Translations under genes and position numbers: made by a program | Assembly (NCBI RefSeq): GCF_003116815.1 | Contig: NZ_QDKQ01000024.1 | Location: forward strand, 1 to 64,000 | Direction: 5' to 3' | DNA: 64,000 nt | DNA from: Caulobacter endophyticus | GTDB taxonomy: Bacteria; Pseudomonadota; Alphaproteobacteria; Caulobacterales; Caulobacteraceae | The notes under the pieces: model-generated | Seen by the model: the letters and a program-made list of their open reading frames with translations, nothing else | Told to the model about the DNA's origin: nothing | Database searches by the model: none | In this document: positions 8,081 to 17,062 of the stretch, one piece after another | Position numbering within the stretch: the first letter of the stretch is position 1 | How the letters are laid out: each line of letters opens with the position of its first letter

Positions 8081-9622
8081 TCACTTCGGCTTTTGGCGGA
8101 CGGCGTTGTAGACCGCGTCGAGACCTGTGAGTCCGCCCGGAACGAAGGGCTTGACCTCGATCGTGTCCCCCAACTCCAGGATGCGCGGATCGGCCTCATC
8201 AAACGGCGGCCAGGCGGGGCGGCCGTCGCCGTTCGGATCGCCGGTGCGGGCGAAGGCGACCCATTGGTCGACCATGGTCGCCGAGAGCCGCCGGTCGATC
8301 TCAGTCCAGGCCCAGCGCTCCTGATCGAGCTGACCGAACATGTACCAAAGCTCGGCGAAGTGCGATGCGCCCCAGCCGGCCCGAACCGAGTTGCTAGGGA
8401 ACGGTGGCCGGCGTGAGAAGCGGTAGAGATAGGCCGGCGTCCCCGTCCGCGCCTGCAGCCGGACCCAGGCCCACATGTCCCAGCCGAAACGCAGATCGCG
8501 CTCGAACGCATCGCGTGCGGCTTGGGCCCCCACATCGTCGCTGAAGGGATAGCCGGCCAGCAGCGCGGACGGCAGTTGGCCGAACGTGTTGGCCAGATCT
8601 GCCTGGAAGCTTGCCGCGCGGATGGCCGACAGGTCGGTCAGGGACCGAGCCTCCTCGGCGTTGTAGCCTAGCAGCAGCGGGACGCGGCTCTGGCGGCGGG
8701 CCGTATAGGCGTCCCAGGGCGCCAGCGGCAGGACCCGCGCGCCTATCACCGGATGGCCCAGACGCGCCGCGTCAGGCGCAGTGAGAGCCTCTACCGGCAA
8801 GGCCCGCAACTGCGCCGTCGTTGTCGCGCCGAGCTTCTCGGCGAAGGCCGCTCCGTCGCGCTCGGCACTGGCCAATTGGTAGCTGGGGGCTAGGGCGATG
8901 GGCTCGAATAGACCGCCGCTCTGCGCGATGGCGCGATGAAACAGGCCCGTGGCCTCCGGCGACGCCAGCAGCAGGCTGACGGACATGGCGCCCGCCGACT
9001 GCCCCGCGATTGTCACGTTCCGCGGGTCGCCGCCAAACGCGGCGATGTTGCGTTGGACCCAGCGCAGCGCCGCGATCTGGTCCATGAGGCCGAAATTGCC
9101 GGATGATCCGCCATCCTCCGCGCTCAGCGCCGGATGGGCCATAAAGCCCAGCGCGCCCAGGCGATAGGCGATCGACACAACCACCACACCGCGCGCGGCT
9201 AAGGTGTCGCCGGAATACAGCGGCAACGACGTTGCGCCATTAGTCCAGCCCCCGCCGTGGATCCAGACGATGACCGGCGAGCGAGCGGCGGGCTTGGCGG
9301 TTTTGCTCGACGTCCACACGTTCAAATAGAGGCAGTCCTCGCTTGTCGCGGGAGCCGGCTCGCCAGGCATGGAGACGCCACGCTGCGGACAGGCCGGGGC
9401 AAACGTGTTCGCGGGCCGCAGACTCGTCCAAGGCATTGCGGGACGCGGCGCTCGCCACCGTAGGTCGCCGACCGGAGGCCGGGCGTAGGGCAGACCGAGG
9501 AAGGCCAGAACGCCGCCGGTTTCGACACCCTCGATGCTACCAGTGTCCAGCCGCGCCACCGGCGCGGCGTGCACAAGACTGACCCACATCCAAAACACCG
9601 TCACTAGCCCGATCCTACGCAT
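8081..9622 (-). CDS. Type-B carboxylesterase (secreted)
   Basis: 513 residues from the ATG at 9622, preceded by AAGGAGG at ideal spacing. An N-terminal signal peptide (RRIGLVTVFWMWVSLVHA) is followed by an alpha/beta hydrolase of the carboxylesterase type B family: EDCLYLNVW, oxyanion-hole HGGGW, and nucleophile elbow GQSAG (Ser about 209). The catalytic acid and His lie in the C-terminal half (GASHFAELWYMF). Substrate unknown; family members hydrolyse ester bonds of xenobiotics and small esters. Divergent from a LytTR regulator, which may control it. Confidence 0.92.
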   Translation of the reverse strand: MRRIGLVTVFWMWVSLVHAAPVARLDTGSIEGVETGGVLAFLGLPYARPPVGDLRWRAPRPAMPWTSLRPANTFAPACPQRGVSMPGEPAPATSEDCLYLNVWTSSKTAKPAARSPVIVWIHGGGWTNGATSLPLYSGDTLAARGVVVVSIAYRLGALGFMAHPALSAEDGGSSGNFGLMDQIAALRWVQRNIAAFGGDPRNVTIAGQSAGAMSVSLLLASPEATGLFHRAIAQSGGLFEPIALAPSYQLASAERDGAAFAEKLGATTTAQLRALPVEALTAPDAARLGHPVIGARVLPLAPWDAYTARRQSRVPLLLGYNAEEARSLTDLSAIRAASFQADLANTFGQLPSALLAGYPFSDDVGAQAARDAFERDLRFGWDMWAWVRLQARTGTPAYLYRFSRRPPFPSNSVRAGWGASHFAELWYMFGQLDQERWAWTEIDRRLSATMVDQWVAFARTGDPNGDGRPAWPPFDEADPRILELGDTIEVKPFVPGGLTGLDAVYNAVRQKPK

Positions 9623-9765
9623 CGCTTCGCCTCCTTGGGTACAAGGCGACAGGGTCGCGGCTTGCGCGCGGATCGATAAGACCGGTTTGTCCCGCCCAGA
9701 CCTCGGCTCGTCACTTTGCCGAAAGGGCCGTGGACGCGGGGGACCCGGCCGGTGCAAATGACGCC

Positions 9766-10530
9766 ATGGTTTTGCCGCGCTTACTTCCACGCCTCGACCG
9801 CCTATCCGGCCCCGGCTGGCTTGGCGCGGGCTTTCTCTATTGGCTGGCGCTGGTCTGCGCGCTCGAGCCTGGCAACCTCGCCGCCGCCAGCACGCCGCCT
9901 CCTTGGCTGCGCGAGGTCATACGCTTGCTGGCCGCCGGGGCCCTAGGCGCGGCCGCGACGCCGGCGGTGCTCGCCCTGGCCGGCGCAGGCAACCGCGCGC
10001 GCGCTGTGGGCGTGCTGGCCCTGGCCTTCGGCCTGATCATCGTCTCGTGTCTCTTGGAGGCTTGGCTCCTGGACGGCCACGCCTTGCCGAGCCTGCACGG
10101 GATCTGGCAGGAGCTGGCGGCCAACTTCGTGCTGCTCGTGTTCGGTTTGTCGGTGTCCCTGGGCTTCGTGCTGCTGGTCCGCCGCGACCGAGCGCAGCCC
10201 GCGCGCCTCGTGTTCAGCGAGCGGGGTCGGACTCTCGTGATCCACCCCCACGATATCGAATGGATCGAGAGCCAGGGCAATTACCAGGCCATCCGCGCGT
10301 GCGGTGTCACCCACCTGGTGCGCCAGACCTTGGAGGACCTGGAGGGGCGCCTTGATTCCGACCGCTTCGTGCGAATCCACCGCCGGACGATCGTCGCGGT
10401 GTCGGGCGTGCGGACACTCGCTGCCCTGTCGAATGGTGACGCCGAGCTCACCATGGCCGACGGCCAAGTCCTGAGGGTCGCGCGCGGTCGCCGGGCCCGA
10501 CTGTCCGAAGCGTTGGCGAGGTTCGCGTAG
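9766..10530 (+). CDS. Membrane-anchored LytTR-family regulator
   Basis: About 254 residues from the ATG at 9766; a GTG at 9730 with an AAAGG site would add 12. Four hydrophobic segments fill the first 135 residues (for example FLYWLALVCALEP and VGVLALAFGLIIVSCLLEAWLL), then a C-terminal LytTR DNA-binding domain with IHPHDIEWIESQGNYQAI...RFVRIHRRTIV. This membrane-LytTR layout is common in Caulobacterales and sphingomonads. It is head-to-head with the carboxylesterase gene (143-bp gap), its likely target. Confidence 0.85.
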   Translation: MVLPRLLPRLDRLSGPGWLGAGFLYWLALVCALEPGNLAAASTPPPWLREVIRLLAAGALGAAATPAVLALAGAGNRARAVGVLALAFGLIIVSCLLEAWLLDGHALPSLHGIWQELAANFVLLVFGLSVSLGFVLLVRRDRAQPARLVFSERGRTLVIHPHDIEWIESQGNYQAIRACGVTHLVRQTLEDLEGRLDSDRFVRIHRRTIVAVSGVRTLAALSNGDAELTMADGQVLRVARGRRARLSEALARFA

Positions 10531-10568
10531 AACCCTCCATGCAACGGTCGGCGCCTCTCTCCGGCCAG

Positions 10569-10615
10569 GTCGCGCCAGCAGCAGAACTTGGGATCGCTCC
10601 AGGAACACGACGTTC
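10569..10615 (+). repeat. Dispersed 45-bp intergenic repeat, copy 2
   Basis: GTCGCGCCA, ten variable bases, TTGGGATCGCTCCAGGAAC and ACGACGTTC. It lies in the gap after the LytTR gene and is close to the inferred consensus. Confidence 0.6.
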
Positions 10616-10686
10616 GATAGGGCCGGTCCGCAGCGATAAATGCCTTATTCGGTGCGCATTCCCATCGGAACCTGCTGCAGCTAAGC

Positions 10687-11559
10687 TCATCGATCGAGGC
10701 AAGCCTGCAGATACTCGATGAAGCGCTGGGTTTTGGCCGGCAAGAGGCGCGTCTCGGTGATGGCGTAGACAGAGATCGGCGCGGCTGACCATTCAGGTAA
10801 GACGCGGCAAAGATCGCCGCGCTCTACGTCCTCGGAAACGATGCCGTCGGCAAGCAGGCCGATCCCCATTCCCATCGTCGCCAGCCGGCGGATCATGCCA
10901 ATGCTGTTGAGCCTGAAGCGTCCGTGCGTGAGGACTTCCACGACGTCGCCGCCTGACGACAGGCTCCAGTGGTCGATCCTCGGCGTGCAAAGGCACTCGT
11001 GGTCGATGAGATCAGCGGGCGCCTTCGGTGCGCCTCGTCGATCCAGATAGGCTGGCGAGGCATAGAGGCTGCGGCCGACCGTGGCCAGTCGGCGGGCGAT
11101 AAGCCCGGAGTCGCTCAGCTCCCCCATCCGGATCGCCACATCGAACGGCTCGGCGACAAGGTCGACGCGGCGCGGGGTCAGATCGAACTCAAACGAGATG
11201 GCGGGGTATTTTTCGGCAAATTCGGCGATCACCGGCGTCAGGAAGTAGGTTCCAAAATCCACGGGTAGCGACACCCGCAAGGTTCCGCTCGGCTGTTCCA
11301 GCAACTCGCCCAATTGCTCATGAGCAAGACGGGCCTCATCAACGATGCGGCGACAACGTTCATAATAGAGCTGACCGGCTTCGGTGGGCTCGACTTTACG
11401 GGTGGTCCGGTTGAGCAGCCGAAGGCCAACGGCCTTTTCCAGCATTCCAATCCGGCGCGATAAGGTCGAGCTTGGCATGTGCAGGGCCTCTGCGGCCCTT
11501 CGGAAACTCCGTGTTTTCATGACCTCGACGAACAGCGCCATGTCGGCCAAAAGTTCCAT
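10687..11559 (-). CDS. LysR-family transcriptional regulator
   Basis: 290 residues, standard LysR length. The N-terminal winged HTH (residues about 5-65) reads MALFVEVMKTRSFRRAAEALHMPSSTLSRR and is followed by LysR_substrate (about 90-285). It resembles the DsdC/AaeR-like clade that often neighbours oxidoreductase genes. It is divergent from the pirin gene with a 79-bp gap containing a 12-bp palindrome next to its own start, which fits autoregulation and control of the pirin operon. Confidence 0.92.
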   Translation of the reverse strand: MELLADMALFVEVMKTRSFRRAAEALHMPSSTLSRRIGMLEKAVGLRLLNRTTRKVEPTEAGQLYYERCRRIVDEARLAHEQLGELLEQPSGTLRVSLPVDFGTYFLTPVIAEFAEKYPAISFEFDLTPRRVDLVAEPFDVAIRMGELSDSGLIARRLATVGRSLYASPAYLDRRGAPKAPADLIDHECLCTPRIDHWSLSSGGDVVEVLTHGRFRLNSIGMIRRLATMGMGIGLLADGIVSEDVERGDLCRVLPEWSAAPISVYAITETRLLPAKTQRFIEYLQACLDR

Positions 11560-11568
11560 GTCGATTGT

Positions 11569-11580
11569 TCCACCAGTGGA
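11569..11580. promoter_or_regulatory. Candidate LysR operator palindrome
   Basis: TCCAC-CA-GTGGA, five-base arms around a two-base centre, ten bases upstream of the LysR start and within the divergent LysR/pirin promoter gap. Assignment as an operator is inference from position. Confidence 0.35.
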
Positions 11581-11638
11581 TTATTCAATCCCAATCTGAC
11601 GCCTTTATCTCATTGCCAGAGAGGTTGCACGATGGGCC

Positions 11639-12415
11639 ATGGAAGACATTCGGCATTCGGCGGACAGCGCTGGCCCTACGGTCCTGAACTTGCAGCGCGC
11701 GCGTCACGGGCCGACGTTTCAAGCCTTCGGGCTTCGGGGCTCCAAGATCCAAGCGCTCTGCGACCCCTATCTGAACATCGACCACGCCTGGATGAGCGCA
11801 CCGACCTTTCCGCCCCACCCTCACGCGGGCTTCTCGGCGATCTCTTACGTCTTTGCCGATTCAGAAACCGGCCTGGCCAATCGTGACTCCCTGGGCACGC
11901 AAAACCTGATCGCGCCCGGCGGGCTGCATTGGACCGCGGCAGGCCAAGGCATCGTTCACGAGGAGAGGCCTGCAGAGCCGGGCAAGACCGTCCACGCGCT
12001 TCAGATCTTCGTCGATCTGCCGCCTCGGCTTCGGACCGCTTCCCCGTTTGTTCTTGGCCTGGGCCCGGAAGAGATCCCGATCGCGCGGACGTCTGGCGCA
12101 GCTGTCAGAGTCGCGCTTGGTGACTTTGCGGGTCAGCGCTCGCCGCTCCAGCCGCCCAATGACGTTGGCCTCTTGGATATCACGCTGAACGCGGCGGGAA
12201 GTCTCGGCGTAGCCATCCCGGCGGGCCATGTGGCGATCCTGATGCCCATCGCCGGCGCCACGCGGGTCGAGGGGAGACGCTACGCCCTCGAAGACGCGCG
12301 CCTTCCCGTGTTTCCCGCCGCCGCCTCACAGCGCCAGATCACCCTGACCGCCGACGAAGGTCCCGCACAGGTGGTCGTCTTTACCGGTCGCCCGTTGGCC
12401 GAGCGGCTGGTGTGA
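11639..12415 (+). CDS. Pirin family protein
   Basis: 258 residues, cupin bicupin fold. The N-terminal cupin carries FPPHPHAGFSAISYV and WTAAGQGIVHEERP, the metal-binding His/Glu cluster of pirins; the C-terminal half is the pirin_C-like cupin. Bacterial pirins include quercetinases and redox-linked regulators; the activity here is not predictable. First gene of a five-gene plus-strand run under the divergent LysR. Confidence 0.88.
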   Translation: MEDIRHSADSAGPTVLNLQRARHGPTFQAFGLRGSKIQALCDPYLNIDHAWMSAPTFPPHPHAGFSAISYVFADSETGLANRDSLGTQNLIAPGGLHWTAAGQGIVHEERPAEPGKTVHALQIFVDLPPRLRTASPFVLGLGPEEIPIARTSGAAVRVALGDFAGQRSPLQPPNDVGLLDITLNAAGSLGVAIPAGHVAILMPIAGATRVEGRRYALEDARLPVFPAAASQRQITLTADEGPAQVVVFTGRPLAERLV

Positions 12416-12454
12416 AGGCCCTGATATGTCGATCCCCTCACAAGGAACATCTCT

Positions 12455-13036
12455 ATGAGCTTTGAACCCTTCACGGCGCAGAACGCGGTCATGCTGTTGG
12501 TGGATCATCAGGTCGGCACGATCGCAATGGTCGGCTCGACCGATCCTGAGCGCCTCAAGCGCAACGTGGTGATGCTGGCGCAGGTCGCTCGGATCCTTGA
12601 TCTACCGGTCATTCTCACCTCCAGTATGGAGGACCAAGCCCAGGGTCCGCTGGTCGAGGATCTACCGGCGATCTTGCCGGCCGCCCACGCGGCGCGGATC
12701 AAGCGGCGGGGCGTGATCAACGCCGTAGAGGATCCGGCCGTCGCGAGGGCGATCCAAACGACGGGGCGAAAGAAGATCATCCTGGCCGGCGTCACCAACG
12801 ACGTCTGCACCGTGCTCCCGGCTTTGAGCTTGGTCGGCGACAGGTTCACTGTCCAGGTCGTCGCCGACGCGGGTGGATCGCCGACGCTGGCCGGTGACGA
12901 GCTGGCCCTGCGCCGCATGGAACAAGCCGGCGTCTTGCTTGCGGGGACCAACCAGATGGTCGCCGAACTGGTCGGGGACTGGAGTACGCCGCAAGGCCAG
13001 GAGGTCATCAAGCTCATCCGGTCGGACGCGGGCTGA
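12455..13036 (+). CDS. Isochorismatase-family cysteine hydrolase (YcaC-like)
   Basis: 193 residues, AAGGA ribosome site eight bases before the ATG. Catalytic triad candidates are visible: Asp17 in LLVDHQ, a Lys in the RIKRRGVINA region (about 83), and Cys118 in GVTNDVCTVLPA. This VTNDVC form and the MSFEPFTAQNAV start are typical of YcaC-like hydrolases, whose natural substrates are mostly unknown. Second gene of the pirin operon. Confidence 0.9.
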   Translation: MSFEPFTAQNAVMLLVDHQVGTIAMVGSTDPERLKRNVVMLAQVARILDLPVILTSSMEDQAQGPLVEDLPAILPAAHAARIKRRGVINAVEDPAVARAIQTTGRKKIILAGVTNDVCTVLPALSLVGDRFTVQVVADAGGSPTLAGDELALRRMEQAGVLLAGTNQMVAELVGDWSTPQGQEVIKLIRSDAG

Positions 13037-13037
13037 T

Positions 13038-13931
13038 ATGAAAAGGGACAAGTCGTTTTCCTTGGGGCTGAAGGCGGGCGCGCCCGTCAGTTTTGCAGGC
13101 AAGACCGCGATCATCGTGGGCGGCACCGGCGGTCTGGGCCGGGAGATCGCGCGCAGCATCGCGCAGCGAGGCGGCCAGGTGGTTGTCGTCGGCCGAACAT
13201 TCAGGGACACCGAGATGCTAGGCATCCGGTTCGTCCAGGCCGATCTTAGTTTGATGCGGGAAGCCGCCCGAGTGGCCGATGTGCTGCCGGCCGAGCATGC
13301 CGACTTTCTGATCTTCACCACCGGCATCTTCGCAGCGCCCCACCGTCAGCAAACGCAGGAGGGTCTTGAACGCGACATCGCCGTCAGCTTCCTCAATCGT
13401 GTGGTCATGCTGCGACGACTGGCGCCGCGGCTAGGCAGGGCCCGAACGGACGCCACGAGCAGACCGCGCGTGTTCGTCATGGGCTATCCCGGCAGCGGGC
13501 AGGCGGGCGCCTATGATGACCTCAACGCCGAGCGAAGCTACAAGGGCATGGCGGTCCACATGAATACCGTCGCGGGCAACGAGATCCTCGTGGCCGACGC
13601 GGTCGATCGCTACCCCGAGTTGGACACGTTCGGGCTCAATCCCGGGCTGATCAAGACCGATATCCGCTCCAACATGCTGGGGGCGGGTTCTTTGCAACAT
13701 CGCATCATCGAGGCCCTGATCGGCGCCTTTTCGCCCACGCCACGTGCCTATGCCGAAAAGATGGCCCCGCTGATCGCCAGCCCAAGGCTGGAAGGCCAGA
13801 GCGGGCGGCTGTTCAACCGCGATGGCGATGCGCTGTCGCCCTCGCCTGGCATCGACAAGATCCATTCGCAGCGATTCCTGAACGCGTCGGAAGCGCTCGT
13901 TCGCCGGACCGGCATCACCCTGGCCGGCTGA
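13038..13931 (+). CDS. SDR-family protein lacking the canonical YxxxK
   Basis: 297 residues from the ATG at 13038, one base after the preceding stop, so probably translationally coupled. Rossmann motif IIVGGTGGLGREIA near residue 20 and a late LNPGLIKTD match the WW-domain oxidoreductase-like/retinol-dehydrogenase-like SDRs. At the position where YxxxK is expected (before the conserved Asn) the sequence reads HMNTVAGN, so both catalytic Tyr and Lys seem replaced. It may bind NAD(P) without classical SDR chemistry, or use other residues. Confidence 0.8.
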   Translation: MKRDKSFSLGLKAGAPVSFAGKTAIIVGGTGGLGREIARSIAQRGGQVVVVGRTFRDTEMLGIRFVQADLSLMREAARVADVLPAEHADFLIFTTGIFAAPHRQQTQEGLERDIAVSFLNRVVMLRRLAPRLGRARTDATSRPRVFVMGYPGSGQAGAYDDLNAERSYKGMAVHMNTVAGNEILVADAVDRYPELDTFGLNPGLIKTDIRSNMLGAGSLQHRIIEALIGAFSPTPRAYAEKMAPLIASPRLEGQSGRLFNRDGDALSPSPGIDKIHSQRFLNASEALVRRTGITLAG

Positions 13932-13961
13932 GCCGTCCTTGTCCTCACCCTGGAAAACACC

Positions 13962-14534
13962 ATGTCGAAACTGAACATCGCCGTGATCATCGGCAGTACG
14001 CGCGACGCGCGATTTGCCCCTACGCCAGCGGCCTGGATCGCTGATCTGGCTGGCCGGCGTGACGATCTCGATGTCGAGATCGTCGACCTGAAGGGCTTCG
14101 ACCTGCCCTTCTTCAACGAGGTCGCGTCAAACGCCTGGCGTCCTAGCCAAGACCCGCGCGCCATCGCCTGGCAAAAGAAGATTTCGGAATTTGACGGCTA
14201 CGTCGTGGTGACGGCGGAGTACAACCACTCGATTACGGCCGCGCTCAAGAACGCCTTCGACCAAGCTTATGTGGAATGGGGTCGCAAGCCCATCGGCTTC
14301 GTCGGCTATGGCGGCGTTGGAGCCGCACGCGCGATCGAGCATGCCCGCGCTATCGCCGTCGAACTGCAGATGGTCCCCGTGCGAAGCGCGGTCCACATCG
14401 GCGGTGGCGATTTCGTCAAGGTCGTTCACCAGCGCCAGCCCATGACGGAGATCGAAACCTCGATCACGCCGGCAGCCAACGAGATGCTCGATCAGCTGGC
14501 CTGGTGGGGCCGCGCGACCAAGGCGGCGCGCTAG
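13962..14534 (+). CDS. NADPH-dependent FMN reductase family protein
   Basis: 190 residues. Flavodoxin-like fold with the FMN phosphate loop IIGSTRDARFAP near the N-terminus and the family signature TAEYNHSITAALKNAFD at about residues 87-103. Reduces FMN, quinones or azo compounds with NAD(P)H in characterised relatives. Fourth gene of the operon; together with the SDR and pirin it suggests a redox or detoxification role. Confidence 0.9.
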   Translation: MSKLNIAVIIGSTRDARFAPTPAAWIADLAGRRDDLDVEIVDLKGFDLPFFNEVASNAWRPSQDPRAIAWQKKISEFDGYVVVTAEYNHSITAALKNAFDQAYVEWGRKPIGFVGYGGVGAARAIEHARAIAVELQMVPVRSAVHIGGGDFVKVVHQRQPMTEIETSITPAANEMLDQLAWWGRATKAAR

Positions 14535-14547
14535 CTAGGAGGCACGA

Positions 14548-14901
14548 ATGGACGACGCGGCGGCGGTAGAGGCCTACTTCGAAGCCTGGCAGGCCAATCA
14601 ACCCGAATGGCTGGACGCGGTGCTGGCCCCAGACATCCACGTCGAGGGTCCTTTAGGGGTGATCGACGGCGCGTCGCAATACAAGGCGGCGCTCTCGCGT
14701 CTCTTCGCTATCACCCGACGACTGGAAATTCGAAAGCGCTGGGTCGATGGGCCGGACGTAGGGACCTGGTTCGACCTGCACCATACTGGTGACGCCAAGG
14801 CGATCGCTTGCGTGAATTGGCTGCGCATTGAGGCTGGTCTCGTAACTCAGGTGAAGGTTGCGTTCGATCCGAGGGCTATCCTGACCCTGATGAACCGTTG
14901 A
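14548..14901 (+). CDS. SnoaL-like/NTF2-fold protein
   Basis: 117 residues, strong AGGAGG site before the ATG, 13 bases after the FMN reductase stop. MDDAAAVEAYFEAWQANQPEWLDAVLAPDIHVEGP is the usual start of a SnoaL-like NTF2 fold; the C-terminal part (INWLRIEAGLV..-like VNWLRIEAGLVTQVKVAFDP) fits. Small-molecule isomerase/cyclase fold or binding protein; substrate unknown. Last gene of the LysR-facing operon. Confidence 0.8.
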   Translation: MDDAAAVEAYFEAWQANQPEWLDAVLAPDIHVEGPLGVIDGASQYKAALSRLFAITRRLEIRKRWVDGPDVGTWFDLHHTGDAKAIACVNWLRIEAGLVTQVKVAFDPRAILTLMNR

Positions 14902-14920
14902 GGCCGTTTGTTAGGCAACT

Positions 14921-14966
14921 GCGCGCCATAAGCTGCCCTTGAGCCAGCTTCACGAACTCGACATTC
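14921..14966 (+). repeat. Dispersed 45-bp intergenic repeat, copy 3
   Basis: GCGCGCCA, ten bases, TTGAGCCAGCTTCACGAAC, TCGACATTC. It follows the SnoaL-like gene. A GTTAGGC immediately upstream resembles an integron attC core but is absent from the other copies. Confidence 0.5.
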
Positions 14967-15023
14967 GCAAGCGCAACCATCGAAATGGGCACAAATCACT
15001 GACGCCATCTCTGGCGAGCCCGG

Positions 15024-15941
15024 CTACCCCATCGTGAGCACGAGCTTGCCGCGGACTTTCTGTGTCGCGAGCATCCTGTAAGCGTCGCGAGCCTCGCTGA
15101 GGGGGTAAGTTCGACCGACGTGCACCTTGAGCTTGCCGTCCGCCACGAGGGCGTTGGCTTTGGCAAGGGCGTCGGCGGCCGGAGCGGCCCTGACAAGGAT
15201 CGCGCGAACCCCGTATTTTTCCGCCTCGGCTTGATCGGGCGGCGCGACGATGCTGACGACGATGCCGCCCGCCTTTACCAATCCCCAGGATCGCGCCTGG
15301 GCGTCCGGGCCGAACAGGTCGATCACCGCATCGACGCCAGCGACGGCGTTCTCGTACGCGCTCGTCCGGTCGATGACCTGATGTGCGCCGAGCGCCCGGA
15401 CGAAGTCGGTGTTGGCGGACGAGGCCAACGCAATCACTTCCGCGCCGCGGTTGACGGCGAGTTGTACGAGGATGGAGCCCACGCCACCGGCGGCGGCGTG
15501 AACGAGGATCCGATCCCCAGTCTTTACCGCAACAGCATCCAGCACCGCGGTGGCGGTGCTTGCCGCGACCGGCAGGGCCGCAGCCTCGACGAAGCTCAAC
15601 GCAGACGGCTTGGCGACGAGCTTGTCGGCGTCAATCGCGATGTATTCGGCGAACGCGCCGCCCATGCCGTTGACCGCATGCACCGCGTCGCCAACGGCAA
15701 ATCCCTGCACATCGGGGCCAAGTTCGGCGACCACGCCGGAGAACTCGCCGCCGGGCCGAAACGGGAACTGGATTGGAAGAAGGTCACGCACCACGCCGCT
15801 GGCGACCTTGAGGTCGAAAGGATTTACACCCGCCGCCATCACCTTCACGAGCACTTGGCCCTCAGCAGGGGTCGGCCGCGAGACGTTCACGACGCCGAAG
15901 CTGTCGGCACCTTGATAGTCAGAGTATTCGATAGCCTTCAT
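15024..15941 (-). CDS. MDR-family NADP-dependent quinone-oxidoreductase-like protein
   Basis: 305 residues from the ATG at 15941. Zinc-free medium-chain dehydrogenase: GroES-like domain with VMAAGVNPFDLKVASG and PGGEFSGVV, then Rossmann motif VHAAAGGVGSILVQLA at about residues 150-165, and the typical C-terminal ...GKLVLTM. Likely reduces quinones or enones. Same strand as, and just downstream of, the NmrA-like gene; the two probably form a unit facing the HxlR regulator. Confidence 0.9.
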   Translation of the reverse strand: MKAIEYSDYQGADSFGVVNVSRPTPAEGQVLVKVMAAGVNPFDLKVASGVVRDLLPIQFPFRPGGEFSGVVAELGPDVQGFAVGDAVHAVNGMGGAFAEYIAIDADKLVAKPSALSFVEAAALPVAASTATAVLDAVAVKTGDRILVHAAAGGVGSILVQLAVNRGAEVIALASSANTDFVRALGAHQVIDRTSAYENAVAGVDAVIDLFGPDAQARSWGLVKAGGIVVSIVAPPDQAEAEKYGVRAILVRAAPAADALAKANALVADGKLKVHVGRTYPLSEARDAYRMLATQKVRGKLVLTMG

Positions 15942-16038
15942 TACTCGATTCCACGATAGACTACGCCAAGACTGACGTTGGAAATGTTCGGGAACGGCCG
16001 CAACGCCGCGCACGCCGTCCCCGCACGTCTGATCAGGG

Positions 16039-16881
16039 TTATTTGACGTAGGTCGCCAGCACCTCGCGGAATGACTTTGCCGGGCGGCCTGACAGGCGCT
16101 CGATATCGGTGGTCACGATGTCGAAGTACCCCTCCACGAACATCGCCTTCATATCCATGATCGCATCAACCACGAACGAAGGCAGGCCCATCTTGCCAAT
16201 CTGTTCGCGCTGCAGATCCGCGGGAACGACCTTGAACTCGACGGGCCTTCCGAAGAGTTCGGCCGCCAATGCAGCGCGGTCTTCACCAGTCACGATCTCC
16301 GGTCCTGTGGCGTTGTAGATCGCACCCGCATGACCTTCACCGACCAGCACCCCGGCCAGCGCGGCCGCGAAGTCGTCACGCGACACATAGGCCACGCGCT
16401 CGCTGCCCAGCCCGGGAAGTACGCCGCTGGCGACCGAATTGGCAATCTGCTCGGCCATCGACTCCGAATAATAGTTCATGCGGACGATGGTCCAGGCCTG
16501 CGCCTTGCGGATGAGGTGCTGTTCGCCAAGCCAGTAGGCCCCGCCCACCGCGGGATCCGCGGCTTGGCGCGTGCCAGCTGCGGACAGCAGCACGATGTGC
16601 TTTACGCCGGCTTCCACGGCAGCGTCGATCGCCGCCAGAACCTGTGCGGTGCGCCGCCCGGGCGTGAAATCGGGAGAAGGGATCAGCACCAGCCGATCAA
16701 GGCCCGCATAGGCTGCGGCGAGCGTCTCCGGCTGGTCATAGTCGCCACGGCGGGCTTCCACGCCCTCCGTCGCATCCGGGGTGCGGCTGATCGCGACGAT
16801 GTCTTCAGCTCCGCGCGCCTTCAGTTCCGCCAAGATGGTCTGCCCAAGCTTGCCGCTCGCCCCGTTAACGCCGATCTTCAT
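16039..16881 (-). CDS. NmrA-like NAD(P)-binding protein (quinone oxidoreductase 2 type)
   Basis: 280 residues, AGGTGA ribosome site. N-terminal NAD(P) loop GASGKLGQTIL, then RRGDYDQPETLAAAYAGLDRLVLIPS and VKHIVLLSAAG, the pattern of atypical SDRs like E. coli QorB/YtfG. Reduces quinones with NADPH in that family. It is divergent from an HxlR regulator with a 181-bp gap, a pairing often seen for qorB-like genes. Confidence 0.88.
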   Translation of the reverse strand: MKIGVNGASGKLGQTILAELKARGAEDIVAISRTPDATEGVEARRGDYDQPETLAAAYAGLDRLVLIPSPDFTPGRRTAQVLAAIDAAVEAGVKHIVLLSAAGTRQAADPAVGGAYWLGEQHLIRKAQAWTIVRMNYYSESMAEQIANSVASGVLPGLGSERVAYVSRDDFAAALAGVLVGEGHAGAIYNATGPEIVTGEDRAALAAELFGRPVEFKVVPADLQREQIGKMGLPSFVVDAIMDMKAMFVEGYFDIVTTDIERLSGRPAKSFREVLATYVK

Positions 16882-16895
16882 CGTGATTTCACCTG

Positions 16896-16926
16896 GTTAC
16901 AAATTGTGCCTGGGGCTGTAGGTAAC
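16896..16926. promoter_or_regulatory. Candidate operator in the NmrA/HxlR promoter gap
   Basis: Inverted half-sites GTTAC (16896-16900) and GTAAC (16922-16926), extending to GGTTAC and GGTAAC as near-symmetric blocks, inside the divergent promoter region. HxlR proteins bind short dyads; the assignment is positional inference. Confidence 0.25.
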
Positions 16927-17062
16927 ACTGGCTCAAGAGCCCGCAAGAAGGCACATGCATGTACCCTTCACGCAGCAATCCTGATTGCCCTGGCCTCAGC
17001 GCGCACTAAACGCCAAGCCAACGCCTGGCTGCGGTCGTGACTAGACAACGAAAGAAAGACCC

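Noticed and set aside
14912..14966. Possible integron attC site (GTTAGGC near repeat copy 3)
   Set aside because: Only one of seven copies has the core and no integron-type integrase with the extra domain is present.
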